This document shows positions 10,924 to 23,400 of a stretch of 64,000 bases of DNA, in pieces. Position 1 is the first letter of the stretch; each line of letters begins with the position of its first letter. The notes beneath the pieces were generated by a model, which was not told the DNA's origin, did no database searches, and was given only the letters and a program-made list of their open reading frames with translations. A program made the position numbers and the translations under genes. This DNA is from Flectonema sp. DT1601 (lineage: Eukaryota > Euglenozoa > Diplonemea > Diplonemida > Diplonemidae): contig OZ025860.1 in assembly GCA_964019425.1 (NCBI GenBank), positions 62,001 through 126,000 on the forward strand, in the 5' to 3' direction.

Positions 10924-13900
10924 GGTGGCGAATACTTCTCAAACAACACCAAATTGAAACCAATTAAAAAAAAAAAAAAAAGAAATATATCAGTTGTACT
11001 GGTGTATCGTTTTCCGTACACTGACTCGACGCTCATCATACTGTCTGAGGATTTAGCTGGCAACACCAGCAGAGGATAAAACATACTGAACTCATATAAA
11101 AACAACACACACACTATTAGACTGATAACTTTGTGGTGGCGGTAGTGGAATTGCAATTTCAACCACAATGAGCAACAGCCATTATCGCAACAAAAGTCGT
11201 CACACTACTAACTGATTGAAAGCGATACTATTGAATTCAATTTAATTTACACAAAAAAAAAAAAAAAAAAAATATACATTTTTATCCTAAATTGTTGTTG
11301 TGAGGTATGTGTTGGTGTGAAAGTATAATCTCGTTGACATCTAGCTGACGAAGAAGACATCCGAAACTACAATTACAACAAACCAAAACGACCATGTAAC
11401 ACCTACAGAACAGACTCGCCACGATTCTCTATTCAACAGTAAGGCTATTTGCACATTAAGCATTTAGCAGAAGCGTCGACATAAAAAAAACAAAAATTTA
11501 AAAAAAAAAAAAAAAAATTGTTTGAGAATGGGGAAGGGAGTTCATTTTTATTCCCTACGTTCATATATAAACAGGTGCCACATTAATTCACTTCGTTGTA
11601 TATCTCTTCTTTGACCAGTTTTTTTTTTTTTTTTTTCAAATCTTCATTTTAAAAAAAAACTTTTTTTTGTCAAAGATTTAACTTGAATCTAGACCGTCGA
11701 GTCTAGCAGCATTCTTTTTTATTAGAATTTTAATTACATTTTTTATTTTTCATAATAAAAAGTTGTTTATCAACGTGCGGGTTATATAAGTGCAAGATTG
11801 TAGCGCATCTTAGTGGCGGGGAGCAGACGCATGCAAATCACGGATCTGGTTACTTTTTTTTCTCACCCCCAATTAAGAAATGTATATGTATGAGAAACTA
11901 ATTTCTTTTCTTCTTTTTTGTAATAGTAGTCAACAGCTACCACTCGCGGGCATTGGTAGATACGCTAGGTAGCTGCAGTCCTGCGGTGCAAAACCACTCA
12001 AGGAACAAACAAATGCCTTATAAATGATCTAAACAGATCCAAGCGAGTTTTAGTCCGACTAATTAAACAAAAAAAAAAAAAAAAAAAAAAAAAAAACGAT
12101 TTTAAAAACAAGAACAGTATCAGGTTCGGCTCCATTTTTCATTTTTCGAGGCAGAAATTTCACACAAAAAATCTTCCGACCACTCACATCTGAAGTAAAT
12201 ATTGTTTGCTACCGAACCGATACATATAAAGGAAAGCAAGAGCGGACAACATCCTCTTGAAAAAAAAACAAAGGGGCAAGTCGCTGTGAAACATAACTCC
12301 AGTAAGGAAATATAGCTTTTTTTTTTTTTTTTTTTTGGGAGAGAAAAAAAAAATAAAATAAAATAAACAAAAATGATATAATAATCTAGCAGGACACACG
12401 ATATTAAATAGTAATCTGCTTCATTGCAGTGACTATAAGCATTCAAGCAATAGTCTTCTGCAATTTCTTTTTTTTTTTTTTTTTGAGCACAGGGAAAGAA
12501 TTCGTTACCAAACGATTTATTCGAAAGAGAAGTCAGGAATCGTATCTAAAGAACACATTGTTTGCAAGTTCTCTTTCGCTCCATCGATTGTTAGTTAGCA
12601 ATAACAAGCAACAAGCAAGTTATCAACGATAGCGACAAAACAATAGCGATGAGGTACTAAAGCCTGTAATTGACAACGAAGAGACATTTTGACAAAATCA
12701 TTAGGCAGAAAAAAAGAAAACAAAAAAGAATAAATTAGATTTTTTTTTTCTCTTTCTTTTTCCCTTCAGAAAGGTTCACACGACAGGTTCACTTACAGTC
12801 GAGCACCAGTTGCGAAGTCCAGTACACGACTAACTGATAAAAACATAATATATAAAAATATTAAAATAGTTGGGATAAATAACAACACTCGATTATAGAT
12901 ACAATTGACACGGAGCAGTCAAGCAGTCCGTCAGATCTTGAACACCTTCTTGGGGGCATATATAAACTATTTTTAATTTAACAACCAAACACCAAAAAAA
13001 AAAAAAAAAAAAAAAATGTTAAAAAAGACATCGTCCCGGAGGAGGTAAAGAACTTTTTTATGTATCAAGTAATTTCTTCTAAGGTAATAAAAATAAAATA
13101 TTTCTTTAATTTTCTTTTTTCAAAAGAAAAATGAAGGAGAAAAAAAAAAAAAAAAAAAATTAGCAAACCAAGCCCATATCGATTTACAAGTGAAACCAAA
13201 TAAAAAGAGGTTTCACTGTTGTGTCTTGTGGAGGTGCTATTTGTGAACGAAAGAAGACGTTGCAAATTTTGCGAAAATAAAAAAAATAGAAAATAACTTT
13301 TGAGTGATTGGTTAAGGAAAAACGTTAACTCTCACAGCGTCGGGGCAGGACTCTCTTTGAAAAGAAAAAACAAAATATTAAAAAAAAAAAAAAAAAAAAA
13401 AGACTTGACACTCCTAAAAACCACTTTTTTTTTTACACAACACAAATTATTTTGAAAAAAAAAAAAAAAAAAAAATTTACAGAAAAAGTTAAAAAAATTA
13501 AAACACACTTTTTTTTTTTGACAACTTACAAAAACTTGGTTCAAAGAAATGGTGAAGTACTTCAAATTCTCAATACACGTGACAGACGGTAACCGGAACG
13601 ATCCCATGTTTACAATTTAACTGGGAGTGACTTCAAGAAGAAAAAATGGAATCCATTCCAAAGAAATGCTAACCACTAAACCATCTGTAACACGCAGATT
13701 GTTATCAAGTTGAAACAACACATCAAATTGAATTAAAACCGTTTTCTTTTTTTTTTTTTTTTTTTTCAAAAACATCTTATCCAGGAACTATCAAAAAAAA
13801 AAAAAAAAGAAAAACAACAACAACACATCTTTCAAATGTCAATTTCTAATAAACTTAAAGACGATGAAATCGAGAGGGTAGTTTGACATTATTAAGTTTC

Positions 13901-15057
13901 AGTTTTTTTTTTTTTTTTGTTGTTTTTTGCGCAACTAAGCTGCACAATGAACACAACAACAGGATTTCTGTCAATTTTTTTTTTTTTTTCCCAGAGTAAA
14001 TCCCTATTGTCTTTTCTCACGGAGCTTTGATTCAGTTCTGCAAAGCGTTTTCTTGGCTCAATTAGTTACAATGAAACAGGTGAACATGAATATAAAAGTA
14101 TAAATACTGCCATGAGCGGCAAACGTAAGCTACTGAGTCAGAGCAAAAGAACGTTAGAAAAAAAAAAAGAAAAAGAAAAGGGGGGAAAAAATAAACGCAA
14201 ACAATGATTAACCCACTCCCCCCCCTTGCTGTAACAGGTGCAACAGAACACAGACACTGCAAAGAACACCACTTTTTGCGCTTCTTTCCGAAAGAAAACA
14301 AACAGGGAAAAAATCATAGGAAAAAAAACAAAACGCAGCGTGTGCTAAGAACAAAGCTGCTAGGTCAGAGCAACATTAACCTTATGCTACACAATCACCC
14401 TAGAAAAGAAGATTGACGAGACCATAGGACTTTTTTTTTTTTTTCTTTTTTTTTTTTTTTTGACAAGTTCAACTGAAGACTAACGCAGACAGAGTGCTCT
14501 TAAAAAACGCCTTTCAGATCAAGAGGGAAGAGGGAAAGGGAAAAATTAGAAAAAATAAAAACATATTTTTTTCTTTGTTGAATTAGCGGGCTTCGTTTGT
14601 AAGTTGTTTTTCACTAAACGCTCGGCTTGCATAATAAAAAAATAATATTTCGCAGCTGCTTGGAGTAAATAGTATGAAGAAAAAAAAACGTGTGACGACA
14701 AAAAAAAAAAAAAAAAAAAGAATGAAAAACAAAAAATAACGTCGGCGAATACGGTCCTTAAAAAATAAATAAAAAAAAGTTAAAAACAAGACCCGATAAG
14801 ATAAGCACTTGGTTTTTTTTGTTTGTTTTTTTTTCTCTCGCGAACTAACAAGAATCGTTGCTCAAGATACCTAATCCAGCGGCTTGGGGAGCCCCCAGAT
14901 AGCATACCTCAAACAAAATGTCATTTTCTAATCCGTGAAAAAATTCAGAACATGCTGCCAGCAGCTGATCTCTTTTTCCAACACATTTAAAAGGGAAAGA
15001 ATAGAAAAACTTATTAAGACTCCTCAGAAAGGTAAGTAATAACCTTACGATGATTGA

Positions 15058-16179
15058 TCACCACGATGCTGTAGCAGAGAATCCACTCCAAATGGAATTG
15101 CTACCAGCGAACAAAGCAATCGGAAGCGGCTTTGTTTTTGGTGCATGAGGTTGTTCTTTCTTCGCAGTTTGCTTTGGTAAGTCTTTCTTCGACTTAGCCA
15201 AGTGTTTGATAGCAATAATACTAGATAATGGTGATTTACCTTTGTAAGCATATGGCTTCTTTCTACCACTCTCATCCCATTTCTGAAGCATTCCGAGACA
15301 GTGCTTCAGATTCTCACGAATTTGTGTAAATCTGAGGCAATCAGAAGTAATGTTATCACCTGTAACAGGATCAACAACAATCAAACTCAGAGGAGAGCCA
15401 CCAGTAGGACGAGTTTCAGTAGAGATTCCATTAATAGAGATAGTGTCAGTTAGATTATTGAATGATGAAGTTATCTTCGTAAACACTTCAAAGATTGGTT
15501 TCGAACCCTCCAAACGCTCCCCTTTAAGACATCCCAGAACCGTAACTACAAGAGCCAGCTCTGAAATCCCGTAGTTGACTTCACTTAATAAGTTACTTTG
15601 TCTCAACACCTGTCCAATAACACTTGCAGGACATGCAACCTTGGTAAGGCTCATATTAACTGCCCTTTGAAGGTTGCGCATTAATGCCGCTCGTTGCACC
15701 GAGTCGCCGACCAAATTTACAAAACAACTAATTGTGTCACTCGGGTGTGATACACTAGGTACTTCACATTTAATTTGATTGTCAGCGACGTAAGATGTCA
15801 CAAGACCAGATTGTTGAAGAACTGCTACGAAGTTATCAGCCACTTCCTTACTCGGAGTGATGACTTCACCAGGTAGGGCGACATCAACGTGAAAAGCATC
15901 AACTGATATGTAAACTCCGAGAGCTGCAGCTCCTCCTAAAGTAGCAACGGCGTCTCTTCCTAGAATTCTCTGCGCTGCCACAGCGATTGTTTCGATAATG
16001 TCATCGCGGATTTCAGCTGCATTCACCCACTGTCTCTCAGTACACTGCCAGAAAGCATCCAACTCCTCTTCCAAAATTCCACTGTACTCTTTGACACTCT
16101 CAAAATCCTTATACCAAGGAATTGAACTTTTGCTTACCATTCTCTTGGCAGTCTTTCCGTCGAGTGAGATAACTGGCAT
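15058..16179 (-). CDS. TRF4/TENT-like nucleotidyltransferase, catalytically degenerate
   Basis: The protein has 373 aa from the ATG at 16179; the open frame extends upstream only through AT-rich, non-ATG sequence. It follows the layout of non-canonical poly(A)/poly(U) polymerases. There is a helical lead-in, a nucleotidyltransferase core with LGG at 81-83, then the central-domain motif YGISELALVV (203-212, like the GGISSYSL segment of TRF4), and SLIVVDPVTGDN (265-276) matching the IEDP...GNDV segment before the last helix. Where active enzymes carry the D-x-D metal ligands there is H97-V-D99. The region expected to hold the third Asp (about 148-156) reads TISCFVNLV, without it. The fold assignment is moderately sure and loss of catalysis is inferred. 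It may be a structural or RNA-binding partner. The C-terminus (from about 300) is Lys/Pro-rich. The methyltransferase gene lies 113 bp upstream on the same strand. Confidence 0.7.
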   Translation of the reverse strand: MPVISLDGKTAKRMVSKSSIPWYKDFESVKEYSGILEEELDAFWQCTERQWVNAAEIRDDIIETIAVAAQRILGRDAVATLGGAAALGVYISVDAFHVDVALPGEVITPSKEVADNFVAVLQQSGLVTSYVADNQIKCEVPSVSHPSDTISCFVNLVGDSVQRAALMRNLQRAVNMSLTKVACPASVIGQVLRQSNLLSEVNYGISELALVVTVLGCLKGERLEGSKPIFEVFTKITSSFNNLTDTISINGISTETRPTGGSPLSLIVVDPVTGDNITSDCLRFTQIRENLKHCLGMLQKWDESGRKKPYAYKGKSPLSSIIAIKHLAKSKKDLPKQTAKKEQPHAPKTKPLPIALFAGSNSIWSGFSATASW

Positions 16180-16292
16180 TTTATTTACTTTTGTTTGTTT
16201 ATTTAGTTTAATAAAACTGATTGGGAATGTGTAATATGATAATAATAAAACAAACACGAGTCTCGAATACGTAATAGAAAGGTTGACTCTAA

Positions 16293-17450
16293 CTAATTAG
16301 GGACATTGTTATCATCCTTATCAGTAGTAGTCTTTCCAAGAGAATACAAGATTTTATTTTTTCCCTCGAAAGGGAGTTGAACTTGTGCAGTTTTAACGCC
16401 GTTTCTTGCACATAACTCCGTCAGGTAGGTCAGCAACTGGTCGGTCGTAACGACTGAGGTACCATCGTTGAGGATTCGCTCGGGAAATTTCGAAGGAAAT
16501 ACACAACAAGGAACTACTGCGAAAGCTGTCTTATACTTTAAAGCTAATTTAACAACCAAATCAGTGGCCTCGTCAGGATGAAGACCAACAATGCAAGAAA
16601 TAGTTTCCGGTAGATTTGACAAGTCATCGAAGTTAAGAATCTCATTTATCTTCTTAACCCTCGCAGCTGTGAGCTTCGCTCTTCCCTTAGTACTTCTATT
16701 CTTGTCTGCTGGGTCCACTACTATTGTTTCGATGTGGTTGTCATTAGAGCCTAAGTGAATACCAAGGTATCCTTTACCACCAGCAACGTCAAGTACTGGT
16801 GATGATCTTAATGTGTTTAGTCCAATGTTGTTAATTAAGAAATCAGCTAATATTTTAAACCTTTCCTTCTTACTATTCAACTCACCGTGTTGTTCATTTG
16901 AAATTCGCAATTCCTCTGCGCGGATCCCTTCGTTGCCGCGGAGGTCGTGTCGGTATTTGCAATTATCGGGTGTTTGACATCCTATTTTTGATTTCCCAAT
17001 CAAAAATGACCATTCAGACTTACAAATTGCTCGTCTTTCTTCCGTTCCTGTTAAATTTCCTTTTCCCACCTGGTTGCGGGTACCTTCAGTAATTTGGAGG
17101 ATTTCTGGAAACTGACTACACAATAGAGCAATATCACTCTTCTTCCTCTCTAACCATCCAACAACTGTAATTATCGATCCTACTGCGGGAATGTTCTGGA
17201 GTGTCAATTCACTCCATTCCTCAACACCATTCTCATCATCGTTATTTACTCTTTTAAAACAACTTGTTAAGTAACATTCTTCATCGTGTTGTGATAGAGT
17301 TACTAAACACATGTGTCTACTCAGAACTTTTCTCCTGATTATTTCGCAATTCGTAAATCTGACAAGCCGAGACAGATCGACAACATCATCAGATAAACTG
17401 TTAATCTGTTTTGCTTTATTTATAGTAAGTTCTGTTACTTTATCATTCAT
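16293..17450 (-). CDS. OB-fold / CCCH zinc-finger / SAM methyltransferase protein
   Basis: A 385-aa protein from the ATG at 17450. The frame is open further upstream, but only to a TTG, and a splice-acceptor-like CCAACAG lies in that stretch, so a 5' exon or 5'UTR intron is possible. Residues about 20-120 look like an OB-fold beta barrel. Cys143, Cys158, Cys164 and His168 (pattern C-x14-C-x5-C-x3-H, ending CKYRH) form a CCCH zinc finger typical of RNA binding. A Rossmann methyltransferase follows: motif I VLDVAGGKGYLG (219-230), VVDP (244-247), GLHPDEATD (289-297) and VVPCCVFP (312-319). The last two correspond to the LHxCG and PCC motifs of Methyltransf_32/TRM13-like families. RNA 2'-O- or base methylation is a reasonable guess; the substrate is unknown. 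Confidence 0.8.
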   Translation of the reverse strand: MNDKVTELTINKAKQINSLSDDVVDLSRLVRFTNCEIIRRKVLSRHMCLVTLSQHDEECYLTSCFKRVNNDDENGVEEWSELTLQNIPAVGSIITVVGWLERKKSDIALLCSQFPEILQITEGTRNQVGKGNLTGTEERRAICKSEWSFLIGKSKIGCQTPDNCKYRHDLRGNEGIRAEELRISNEQHGELNSKKERFKILADFLINNIGLNTLRSSPVLDVAGGKGYLGIHLGSNDNHIETIVVDPADKNRSTKGRAKLTAARVKKINEILNFDDLSNLPETISCIVGLHPDEATDLVVKLALKYKTAFAVVPCCVFPSKFPERILNDGTSVVTTDQLLTYLTELCARNGVKTAQVQLPFEGKNKILYSLGKTTTDKDDNNVPN

Positions 17451-17711
17451 CCCCCGTAAACTGCTTTTTGTTTTTTGATAGCGAACGTAGTAAAACTCGC
17501 CCTCTGTTGGCAATAGAATTAAGATAACAAAAAAAGTAACACGATGAACAAATTAAAAGTCCAGATAAGGGCACAGGGAGGTATCGCTAAGCGTAGAAAT
17601 GGGTCGGGAAAATGAAGGTACAATTCGGATGGGATGAGAATAAGTTTTTTTTTTTTTTTTTTAAATTTTTTTTAAAAAAGATAATTTCTTTCTGTTTTTT
17701 TTATTTCTTTT

Positions 17712-17743
<32 letters not shown>

Positions 17744-19443
17744 CCAAAATTTTCAAAAAATCTTTTATAGATTAGTATTAATTTTTTTTTTTTTTCCTTC
17801 TTCTTCGTCTTCTTCTTCCTTCAAATGCAGCAGTCTGCACAACGACCGATGAAAAACGGTCGGCGAACATGATACAGCAAATGAAAAACGTACACCACAA
17901 CACATATATCATAATTAGTATAATAATGCAGGGGATGGGACAACGGGATGAGAATGGGGAGTAAAAAAAAGAATAAATAAAGAGAGAGAAGAACGAACAA
18001 TACATTACAATTTGGATTTTAGTTCAATTCGGGTTCTTGTGAAGTGCTTTCCCCGAAGACCTAATCAGTCCTTCACACTATCAAAAGTATCACAAGGATA
18101 CTATTTTTGTTGTTATTCTTCCTTAGGTAGGTAAGAAGGATAAATTCAGTCTTAAGAGAGTTCTTCCTTCGTTATGGTTAATTTTTTAGTTTTTTTTTTT
18201 TTTTTTTTTTTTAAAAAAGAGAAATCATCGACCCCCTCTTAGTACCCATACAGATACCGCGGGGGGAATGTTATAACCAAAACTGACAGGGTTCAGGATA
18301 CTCCGAAGAAGGAGACAGAACTCAAAGAAACATATAGCGGCATGAGAAAGGTCGGGAGAGGACATTATGAAACACGACATTAGCCTCCGGAAAAAAGGTA
18401 GTCAAGCTATTGAGGGGCCTTCTTGCACAAAGAAGTATGTTGATCTTACATTCTGTTCCTTGATTTTCTGCTTTTTTCCGTTCATTTTTTTCAATTCTTT
18501 TTTTTTTTTTTTTTTAAATTTTTTTTTTTCCCCCCCTTTTTTTTAAATTTTTTTTTAAAGTAAATTTTTTATTTTCCTTTTTTTTTTTACTCGAAGTAAA
18601 AATAATGGAACAGAACTTCTAAAAAAAAAAAAAAAAAAGGAAATGAAATACCAGAAGAAGGCAAATTGTTGAATAACAGATCCAGTCAGCATTACGCTCT
18701 GCGGACAATACATTTAATTACAGGGGGATTGGGAATGTATGGGGATAAGGGCCAATGTGGAGGTAGCAAGTCACCAATATTTAAAGGACAAGTCGGCGAC
18801 ATGAAATAATAATAATAATAAAAAAAACGAACATGATGTTGGGCAGTCGCAAAAGCTGAAGCAGAGGATCAGGAGCGCGGGATGTGAGAACGGTCAGGAT
18901 GACAATGACATGCAACTGAATGACGGAAAGAAAAAACTTCTTATTTTCACTCAAAAAAATCGCATGGATCGAATAGAGAACATCCGCTTCGAATTGAAAA
19001 GAAAATGCGGTGGCGACAGCCACTGCAATTCTCGACTTCTGTTAACGCTTTAGGGGAACTGGTACAACTGGGAAGGAAGAAGAAAAATATCGATACAGGA
19101 TTTACTTAGCAAGATAGCTTGCTGCTAATAAGCATCAACTGAAGGGAAACAATTTAACAGATTTTTTCATTCTCGTTCTTTCTGTCCTGGATCTCACTTC
19201 CTGTTCGGTTCCCTTTCCTCTTCTTCTTGTATGATGTTGTTCTGAAAACAGCTGTTCAGCTTCACTACTGACCACAATAAATAAGTGTAGTCGAACTGTG
19301 GACAGTGAAGGATTTCTTTTTTCATTTTTTTTTTTTTTTTTTTTTTTTGTTTCTTTTTTTTTCCTTTCTTGTCGCCAATTTGTTAAATGTGGGTGACCAT
19401 AATACTACTGTGAACGAATATCAGGACAAACAGACGAAAAGTC
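17451..19443. other. Intergenic, homopolymer-rich
   Basis: About 2 kb without a supportable gene. It is dominated by T runs (17645-17760, 18190-18212, 18500-18590). A small perfect hairpin with AGTATC at 18086-18091 and GATACT at 18097-18102 is followed by a T run on the plus strand. An 80-codon frame at 18781-19023 is not convincing. Confidence 0.5.
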
Positions 19444-20433
19444 TTATGGAGTCCATCTCTGAACAACATTCGAACCATCCATGAATGATGACAGTTGTGG
19501 GATGACGTCGGTTACTGATCGGCAGTCAGAAAGCTTCTCAAGAAATGGAATCATTTGCTTAAGAGCAGTGTCATTTCTGCATTCATACCACGATTGAATA
19601 GCAACGTAATTCTTTGGTTGAAATAATGACACTGAAGGACTGTTGTCAATAATACAAACATCTTCCAATGACATCCCTAATGTTGATAGATCCTTAACGT
19701 AACCTCCTCCAGCAACCTCAGTACAGTGTTCACGGTACATCTTCTTAAGGTTACCTATTCTTGCCATTCTTGACAGTTCATTAATAAGAGGCTCTGCGTA
19801 CACTGAAAGAGATGCAGTCCACACGATCACATCAAATAGCTGAGTGCACTTTCTTAGAAATTCTTCAACGAATGGACGCTTGTTAACATAAGCTACGTAA
19901 TGCTCTCCGTCCATTACAAGTGGAATGTGAAGGTCAGCGAGGACAGGATCAAAACTGCTGTGGACTAAGGTCTCGTCTAAATCCAGAATGAGAGTAACAC
20001 GCTGCTGTCTGACTGGACGAGTTGCTGCAGGGTTCATGTGACGGGTGTGAATGCCGGTGTCTTTGATTATTTCATTCTGAATTCTGTACGAAGATGAAGT
20101 CATTCCCATTCGAGATCTTCCAGGGGTGGAGGCGCGGTTGATGTACATACGTGACTCTTCTTGTCTTCCCTGCCACGCGTCAAGTGGAGTCTTTGGCTTG
20201 ACTGCTGCACGAGAACTGCTACCGATTGAGTAGCTTCTTCCTCCTCTCTGAATGACTGCCGTGTTCTTCTGAGTTCCATTATGCATCGACAACAAACCGT
20301 ACCGACTGACGTCGATGTTACCGTACTGTGGGATTTGGTGAGTTGTGTGCTGTTGCGGTCCTCCATTCACTCTCGGTGCAGAGGCGATAATTCCGGCTGG
20401 TCCCGATGACTGTCTGTATCCCATGGAAGTCAT
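19444..20433 (-). CDS. SCP/FCP1-like CTD phosphatase (HAD family)
   Basis: A 329-aa protein phosphatase of the small CTD phosphatase type. Such enzymes remove phosphate from Ser of the RNA polymerase II C-terminal domain or other nuclear or membrane-linked targets. The HAD core is complete: DLDETLVHSSF (151-161, nucleophile Asp151, general acid Asp153), the TAS segment (206-208), the Lys in YVKDLS (247) and DNSP (263-266). The insert region and the NYVAIQSWYEC segment after it also match SCP proteins. The N-terminal 140 residues are Ser/Gly/Arg/Gln-rich and disordered with no membrane segment, as in SCP1-type rather than Dullard-type proteins. The gene has no intron and the start ATG is at 20433. 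Upstream, a TACTAAT followed closely by AAATCAG at about 20475-20495 (minus strand) could be a 5'UTR splice acceptor. Confidence 0.95.
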   Translation of the reverse strand: MTSMGYRQSSGPAGIIASAPRVNGGPQQHTTHQIPQYGNIDVSRYGLLSMHNGTQKNTAVIQRGGRSYSIGSSSRAAVKPKTPLDAWQGRQEESRMYINRASTPGRSRMGMTSSSYRIQNEIIKDTGIHTRHMNPAATRPVRQQRVTLILDLDETLVHSSFDPVLADLHIPLVMDGEHYVAYVNKRPFVEEFLRKCTQLFDVIVWTASLSVYAEPLINELSRMARIGNLKKMYREHCTEVAGGGYVKDLSTLGMSLEDVCIIDNSPSVSLFQPKNYVAIQSWYECRNDTALKQMIPFLEKLSDCRSVTDVIPQLSSFMDGSNVVQRWTP

Positions 20434-23400
20434 TTATAGTGTTGTTGGTGATTAAGTGTGGTAGATAGATAACCTGATTTAAAATATTAGTAAGCTGACA
20501 CAAAACCAAAAACCACAAATAAAATAAAAAACATCAATAGAACTTCCCTTTGAAAACCTTTCATCACATCATTTGCGACAAGCCTGCTGAATGAATATTT
20601 TCTTAATGAAAAATAAATTACTTATTTTTTCTAAATACAATAAGACATAAACATCCGTCAATACGACAATGAGAGGAGGTGGTACAATGTTTTTTTTTTT
20701 TTTTTTTTTCCTTCTAAGGCTGCTTTTTTACAGCCCTATTCTACAGAGCTATTCTAGATCCCTTTTTTTTTTTAAATCAGAATTGGGGGTGCGAAAAAAA
20801 AAAGAAAATAATAATAAAATAATAATAATAATCTGCAACACCAACGCAGATAATTCTAATTTTAGTGACATGGAAGGGAGGGTAATGAGAATTTCTATAA
20901 ATAAGGTACAATAAAATGGATAGAAAAGAAACCCTGTAATTCTACAACCGTCTCTCAATAAAATGATTTCTGATAAGCTGATCATCCGCCTCTACAAGAG
21001 TACGGCGACGCTGATTAAACGATCACTCAACGGTAGCGACAGGGGTCGCGTGGAAAAAAAAAAAAAAAAAAAAAAAAAAAATAGATAATCATAGATGAGA
21101 TCAGAGACCCCCACACAATTGGGTCTCTTCTTTTTTTTAATAATAATTCCTTTTTTTTTTTGTTTTTTTTTTTTTTTATTTAATCAATATAAAGTATTCG
21201 ATAGAGGTTATCAGTTGATCAAAAATTATAAAACAAAAAAAGTAGAAAAAAAAAAAAAGAAAAAAAAAGAGACATAAAATGTTAACTTCTATGTATGTAT
21301 CTTTTTTTTTTCTCTTTTTTAAATTTTTATCTTCTGTTTTTTTTTTTTTTTTTTTTTTTTTTTTCTAATTCGTAATGATTATAACAGGCGGGCAACTTTT
21401 CAACTGTTTTTCTTTTTTAATTATTTTTTTTGTTTTTTTTTTGAAGACGAAACAAACTTAGTCAAGGAAAGGAGGTTGCCGAAACAACATTATTTTCTTT
21501 TTTTTTTTTTTTAAAATGCTTGACAAAAAATAAAAAAACAAAAAAAATAAAAAAAGGATGACTCAGCCAACTGAGTTCGAGGACAGCTGACGGAGTTAAG
21601 GACAAGACAACCTGAACCAAGGAATCCTTCCCTCCCTCAAGGGTTGAAGGAATGGTGGAGAACAAAAATAATACAATATCTGTTGTGCTTTTACGAAAAA
21701 AGGTATGCTCGCCTGTTTTTAGTAGTAGCTATACTTCAGTTCCCCGTTAATTAAATTCTTGTTCCCTACCAACACACTTCACTACATGAATGCGAGAGAC
21801 ACAAACAAATGCCACAGAATCAACCTTCAGAGCTACTTCCTACTGTTACTTAAAAAATAACAGGAGAGGGAATCGAACAGAGGGGGTATTTTATTTTATT
21901 TTAATTTAAATTTTCTTTCTTCTTTGGCCAAACAAGCCTTTTTTTTTTTTTTTTTTTTTTAGAGTTAATGTAATAAACAATAATATGACAACAATAAAAA
22001 AAAAAAAAAAAGCTTATCTAAATTAGGGGACTAGAGTGAAGGGGGGGAGAATGCCCACAGATGATTAGAGATGAGGTCCAGCACCCTACAGCAAAGGGGA
22101 TGTAGCAACCTCTAATAGGTATTTATTAACATCTTTATTTTCGTACTTTTAGGTCAACAAAAGTCGATTGATTGATGAAAGCAACAGTGCTGCAAAGAAA
22201 GTTGGTGATAAGGATCTAATGTCCACGTCTGTGTGCGATATCTTTGAGAATGGTTTTATTTTAAAAGGCTGACTACAACTACAACACTTTTCATGAAGGC
22301 CGGGGGATAAACTGCGAGTTTTTCGTTCACCTGGTGATACTTTTATCAAGTCATTAGGGTTGTTGGCTACTTTTCAAACTGCTATTCTGCAAAACGAGCA
22401 GAACTCCATTCCTCTCGTGAAGACAGTTTTTTTTTTCTTTTTTCCTATTTCTATATTTTTCTCTTTTCTTTTTTTTTTTTTTTAATTTTTTCTTTTCAAT
22501 CTGGGCTCAAAGAGAGCCGCAAACTCCCGAGAGAGTAATCTATTTCTATCATGGGGTCTCGCAGAGGAGTTGGGAAACGATTGGAAATTAGTATTTTTGT
22601 TAAGTAAAACTTACAAACAGATATACAATTTCCAACAGATTAACAGAAGAACACCATTCTGGTGTGTAATTGATTTTCTTCTTTCTTTCTTTCTTTCTTT
22701 CTTTCTTTTTTTTTTTTTAAAAAAAAAGAAGAAAAAAAAAGTTTATTTTCTTTCCATGCTGAAAATAGTAGGAAACCAATATCAAAGTAGGTAATCCAGG
22801 CACCGTCAAAAAAAAAAATGAGCTATTCTCGCTGGGAGAAAAATGAACTCCAATTTTAGATTAGACTTTGCTACACACAATAATAACCAACAACTGACAT
22901 TAAAGGTTCTCGTTTAGATTAGTCGAACAAATCACCTTATGGGAAATAGAATACGTTCAAAGTAAAAGAATTTAAACAGTAAGAAGGCAGGCATATAACA
23001 AGATTAAAATTGATGAAGGGGCAGTAGAGGCAATGAAATGCTTCTATTAGCTCAGACTCAGTAAACTCTGAGTACAACTAGAATCTACCATGTCCCACGT
23101 TTGTTGAGTCTTTGTAACGGAAAGGGTGATTGCTGTTCTCTCCTCTAAATATATTACGCGCTCGTTGAGGACATTCAGTCCAGACGATACCAATATTACA
23201 AAAAAAAAAGAGTCAGAGGAGACATTCGCATTCCCAATTGGTTGACAGTTGCTTTATTTATTTATTTTTTTGATTTTTTTTTTTTTTTTTTTTTTGATAC
23301 ATGAGCTCGCACAAATTGCAATCCAGGCAGTGAAGACATGGTAACGGAAGTAGTCTCTCGGAGATTAAAAAAAAAGAGTAGAATGGGAAACTATGAACTA

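Larger units (their letters stand above)
2669..15057. other. 12.4-kb gene-poor, homopolymer-rich region
   Basis: I find no supportable coding gene here. The longest open frames (about 60-119 codons) are low in complexity, many begin at TTG or GTG, and several are built from A/T runs read as poly-Lys or poly-Phe. The DNA is marked by A or T runs of 15-33 bp every few hundred bases (for example 2731-2757, 8199-8231, 12069-12096), plus microsatellites listed separately. I looked for tRNA A/B boxes, 5S rRNA, U snRNA and SRP RNA signatures by eye and found none convincing. Short unrecognised ncRNAs or exons of fast-evolving genes cannot be excluded. Confidence 0.6.
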
